From Gammaproteobacteria bacterium (lineage in GTDB: Bacteria; Pseudomonadota; Gammaproteobacteria; Pseudomonadales; Azotimanducaceae): DNA of 9,124 bases. The stretch covers positions 1 through 9,124 of the forward strand of contig VXPR01000058.1 in assembly GCA_009839405.1 (NCBI GenBank), read 5' to 3'. The notes beneath the pieces were generated by a model. The model had not been told where the DNA came from, did no database searches, and saw nothing but the letters and a program-made list of their open reading frames with translations. Shown in pieces: positions 7,263-9,124 of this stretch. Position 1 is the first letter of the stretch. Every line of letters begins with the position of its first letter. The translations under genes and the position numbers were made by a program.

Positions 7263-7306
7263 ACGGTGGGCCGGAGCCTTGGCGCGTAGGCGCTGTTGGC
7301 GGGTGG

Positions 7307-7314
7307 GATATGGT
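7307..7314 (+). promoter_or_regulatory. Possible -10 element of the plus-strand gene
   Basis: GATATGGT at 7307-7314 contains a TATNNT-like hexamer (TATGGT, 7309-7314) about 57 nt before the GTG at 7371. A nearly identical GATATGCT lies before the next gene at 8949-8956, which is the main reason to list it. No good -35 sits 16-18 bases upstream. A weak GGGGC/GCCCC hairpin (7327-7331 with 7342-7346) would fall in the leader. Confidence 0.25.
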
Positions 7315-7356
7315 GGCGCGTCATTTGGGGCAACGCATGTGGCCCCGTGTCGGTTC

Positions 7357-7365
7357 GAGGAGGAG
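7357..7365 (+). promoter_or_regulatory. Ribosome binding site deciding the start of the tandem winged-helix gene
   Basis: GAGGAGGAG at 7357-7365 is a strong Shine-Dalgarno, with about 5-9 bases between its purine core and the GTG at 7371. The in-frame GTG at 7365 is inside the site and too close. The reading frame extends to a TTG at 7296, but that part has no ribosome binding site. Confidence 0.75.
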
Positions 7366-7370
7366 TGACG

Positions 7371-8867
7371 GTGGAAATCGAGAGGCAATTGCGTGAGCGC
7401 TGGCTTGGGTTTCCGGGCGTGGTGGTGGCCGACACGGGGAACGCCGGGAGTCGGGTGATCGAAGGCCCCGAGGGCGAGTATGAAGCCGTGCTCGTGTTCG
7501 AGGACGGCTTGGACGGAGAGGTGGCGGCGCTGCTCACCGAGCACTTCGTTTCCGGCAAGGCGAGTTGGGTTCGCCGCGCTGGACCCGTAAGGCGAGAGGC
7601 GGTGGCTTCCGATGGCGGTCCGGCTTCCGTTTGCCTGGTCGCCGGGGAGGCGCCGATGCGGATGCTGGTGCGCAACTTCGGCTATGCCTCCGCGCGGATG
7701 CATGCACGCCGGGGTGCCGATGCCCAGGGCCCGGCGCCTGACGAGCTCAACGCGTCAGCCACCTTGCCGGCCTTGCTGAGCCACGCGCTGGTGGCGTTTA
7801 CGCGGGAGTACGGAGAAGCGCCGGCGGCTGGCGTTCCCTCGCTCCCGGTGTGGGCCAACGTGCTGCGAGCGGTGGGGCCGGGCGGCACCGAGGCTGAGGT
7901 GCGGGAGCGAGCCATCATCTCCCGGCGGGCGTTGCGGGTGGTGCTGCGGGAACTGACCGAGATGGGTTGGCTGGCCGTGGAAGACCCGACGCCCGGGAAG
8001 CGAGGCAAGGCTCGCGTTCCCAAGCGGATTCGTCTGACCCGCCAGGGGCTTGCCATGGAGCGGGCAGGGCGCGAGCGAGTGGCGGCGATGGAGTCTCGTT
8101 GGGAGCAGCGCTTCGGCAGTGATGCGGTGGCGCGCCTGCGCGATGCCCTTGCTGGAGTCGCTGCTGGCCAAGACCTGGAATTGCCGCACTATCTTGTCGG
8201 CTATGGCATCGCCGACGCATCGCTGACGGGCGGCAGCTATCTGCCAGCGGAACCGGGGCCGCCGCGCAAGCCAGCGCGCGGGGAAGAATGGCCCGTGGTG
8301 CCGCGCAATGCGAACGAACCGCCTTCCCTGACATTGCCAGCCCTGTTGTCGTGGGCGTTGACTGCCTTCACCCTCGACTACGAGGCGCACGAACTCGGCT
8401 CCTTGGCTTGGGCGTCGGTCTTCCTCCGCCACATGCCGGACGAGGGAATGCCGCTCGGCGCGGCACGCAAGCTCTGCGACGTGGTGGGCAACGGCCGCTC
8501 TGGTCCGGAGCGCCACCTGTGCGTGGTGGTGACGCCGGGCAAGCCTTCGGACACCTCTCGCATGGTGTATCTGACGCCGAAGTCGAAGCACGTGCGCGAC
8601 GCCTGGCCAAGGCTCGTGCGCGAAGTGGAACGCGAGTGGCAGGCGCGCTTTGGCAACGCCGTTGCCGATCTGCGACAGGCCCTGGAAGGTATGGACACGG
8701 AGGCATGGGCCGGCCTGCCCGACTATCCGGACACCACCTCCTGGGCTTCAACCCTGCACCTGCGCAGCCAAGGCCAAGCCGACGCCCTGCTCGACCAGCG
8801 CGACACGGGGAACGGGATCAACTTGGCATGGCACGCCGGCCAACGACCGGTCTCCACCCGGGATTGA
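7371..8867 (+). CDS. Unrecognised protein with N-terminal unknown domain and two MarR-like winged-helix repeats
   Basis: 498 residues. GTG at 7371 follows a strong ribosome binding site. I do not recognise a named family. Residues 1-115 form a compact alpha/beta-looking domain of unknown type (begins MEIERQLRERWLGFPG). Then come two diverged copies of one domain, ~128-274 and ~319-452. Both open with S-x-TLPALLS-x-AL-x-AFT-x-(D/E)Y and later share W(A)-(N/S)-V, a beta strand ending in LT, and (R/E)W-(E/Q)-x-RFG...LR-(D/Q)-AL. In copy 1, ISRRALRVVLREL (~183-195), EMGWL and a basic wing KRGKARVPKRIRLT (~210-223) look like a MarR-type recognition helix and wing. In copy 2 this part is degenerate (Cys- and Gly-rich, little basic charge), so only copy 1 may bind DNA. 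No membrane segment or signal is seen; cytosolic. It is divergent from the bat operon and followed by a possible paralogue. A transcriptional regulator is the best guess; the fold is inferred from pattern alone. Confidence 0.85.
   Translation: MEIERQLRERWLGFPGVVVADTGNAGSRVIEGPEGEYEAVLVFEDGLDGEVAALLTEHFVSGKASWVRRAGPVRREAVASDGGPASVCLVAGEAPMRMLVRNFGYASARMHARRGADAQGPAPDELNASATLPALLSHALVAFTREYGEAPAAGVPSLPVWANVLRAVGPGGTEAEVRERAIISRRALRVVLRELTEMGWLAVEDPTPGKRGKARVPKRIRLTRQGLAMERAGRERVAAMESRWEQRFGSDAVARLRDALAGVAAGQDLELPHYLVGYGIADASLTGGSYLPAEPGPPRKPARGEEWPVVPRNANEPPSLTLPALLSWALTAFTLDYEAHELGSLAWASVFLRHMPDEGMPLGAARKLCDVVGNGRSGPERHLCVVVTPGKPSDTSRMVYLTPKSKHVRDAWPRLVREVEREWQARFGNAVADLRQALEGMDTEAWAGLPDYPDTTSWASTLHLRSQGQADALLDQRDTGNGINLAWHAGQRPVSTRD
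7752..8192 (+). other. Winged-helix-like repeat 1 within the plus-strand protein
   Basis: Residues ~128-274 of the 498-residue protein. This copy keeps a plausible helix-turn-helix (ISRRALRVVLREL, then TEMGWLAVE) and a Lys/Arg-rich wing before IRLTRQG, where LT-x-x-G is typical of MarR proteins. It ends with a helix pair SRWEQRFGSDAVARLRDAL. Confidence 0.6.
8325..8726 (+). other. Winged-helix-like repeat 2 (degenerate) within the plus-strand protein
   Basis: Residues ~319-452. SLTLPALLSWALTAFTLDYE aligns with SATLPALLSHALVAFTREYG of repeat 1, and REWQARFGNAVADLRQALEG aligns with SRWEQRFGSDAVARLRDALA. Between them the recognition-helix region is replaced by a stretch with KLCDVVGNGRSGPERHLCV, lacking the basic helix and wing. 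It was probably recruited for dimerisation or ligand binding after duplication. Confidence 0.6.
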
Positions 8868-8928
8868 CGTGCCTGAGAGAGGGCAGGGCCATAGGAAAGC
8901 CGCGGGGCCCCTCGCAATCGACAGGGCG

Positions 8929-8956
8929 GCGCTCCGTGTTCGGAGCGCGATATGCT
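8929..8956 (+). promoter_or_regulatory. Perfect dyad next to a -10-like box before the downstream gene
   Basis: GCGCTCCG (8929-8936) and CGGAGCGC (8941-8948) are exact inverted repeats around TGTT. GATATGCT (8949-8956) follows at once, giving a TATGCT hexamer as a -10 candidate with the start codon 30 nt further on. The dyad would therefore cover the -35 and spacer region, where a repressor or activator dimer could bind. With no T-tract it is a poor terminator for the preceding gene, though an RNA hairpin at that gene's 3' end remains possible. The rest of 8868-8986 shows nothing else. Confidence 0.45.
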
Positions 8957-8986
8957 CACGACGTTGGCCGGGACGTCGGGGTGAGC

Positions 8987-9124
8987 ATGGATATCGAGGG
9001 TCGGTTTCGCGATGCGTTCGGTACGCACATGGAGGTCGAGGCGCCGTTGGCCGACAGCGGGGCTGGGGTGCGGGTTAGTGGCGTTGACCTGACCGGTGGC
9101 TTGCTGCCGGCACAGGTAGAGTGC
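8987..9124 (+). CDS. 5' part of a gene, possible paralogue of the upstream winged-helix protein (runs off window)
   Basis: 46 codons from the ATG at 8987 to the window end, without a stop. GGGGTGAG just upstream can serve as a ribosome binding site; a GTG two codons earlier (8981) is an alternative start. The opening MDIEGRFRDAF resembles MEIERQLRERW of the preceding protein, and PLADSGAGVRV resembles VVADTGNAGSRV about the same distance in. The DNA of the first codons is also alike (TGGATATCGAG against TGGAAATCGAG). This suggests a tandem paralogue, but 46 residues are too few to be sure. No function can be given. Confidence 0.6.
   Translation, partial: MDIEGRFRDAFGTHMEVEAPLADSGAGVRVSGVDLTGGLLPAQVEC

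Noticed and set aside
6099..7289. Plus-strand open frame of 396 codons
   Set aside because: Antisense to the MoxR gene, which has all AAA+ motifs in order; the plus-strand product shows no domain.
7296..7370. Earlier TTG start for the tandem winged-helix protein
   Set aside because: No ribosome binding site precedes it, while GAGGAGGAG just before the GTG at 7371 would be buried in the coding region; the start at 7371 also matches the N-terminus of the next gene.
1..9124. tRNA, rRNA, insertion sequence or phage genes
   Set aside because: No tRNA-like cloverleaf, rRNA motif, transposase or integrase sequence was seen on either strand.

Overview
The window is GC-rich DNA from a bacterium, most likely a gammaproteobacterium. 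The evidence is the fused VWA-TPR protein with the C-terminal IPDDPTGLLARKF-type signature, the separate DUF4381 gene, and the gene order, all of which I associate with gammaproteobacterial Bat loci. I cannot name a genus.

Layout. Positions 1-276 are non-coding and hold a palindromic repeat: two ~60-bp arms facing each other, each built of two hairpins, plus a fragment of a third copy. Positions 277-7169, all on the minus strand, are one complete Bat (Bacteroides aerotolerance-type) operon. It reads from right to left: MoxR-family AAA+ ATPase, DUF58 protein, DUF4381 membrane protein, BatA-like VWA protein, BatB/BatC-like VWA-TPR fusion, and BatD-like protein. Four of the five junctions are 4-bp stop/start overlaps (GTGA or ATGA). 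The only gap, 213 bp between the DUF58 and DUF4381 genes, carries a 21-bp hairpin-forming tandem repeat.

Positions 7170-7370 are a divergent intergenic region. On the plus strand, 7371-8867 encodes a 498-residue protein that I do not recognise as a named family. It has an N-terminal domain of unknown type followed by two diverged copies of a MarR-like winged-helix domain. After a 119-bp spacer with a perfect 8-bp-arm dyad next to a -10-like box, a second plus-strand gene begins at 8987 and runs off the window. Its first residues resemble the start of the preceding protein, so this may be the beginning of a small paralogous array.

How the genes work together. In known MoxR/VWA systems the MoxR ATPase acts as a chaperone-like remodeller on VWA partners. 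Here the DUF58 protein would be the cytosolic VWA-like partner. BatA and BatB/C present VWA domains at the membrane, and DUF4381 and BatD are single-span membrane components. The physiological substrate of such operons is not settled (oxidative or envelope stress has been proposed), and nothing in the sequence fixes it. The less ordinary part is the plus-strand tandem winged-helix gene, its possible paralogue, and the dyad between them.
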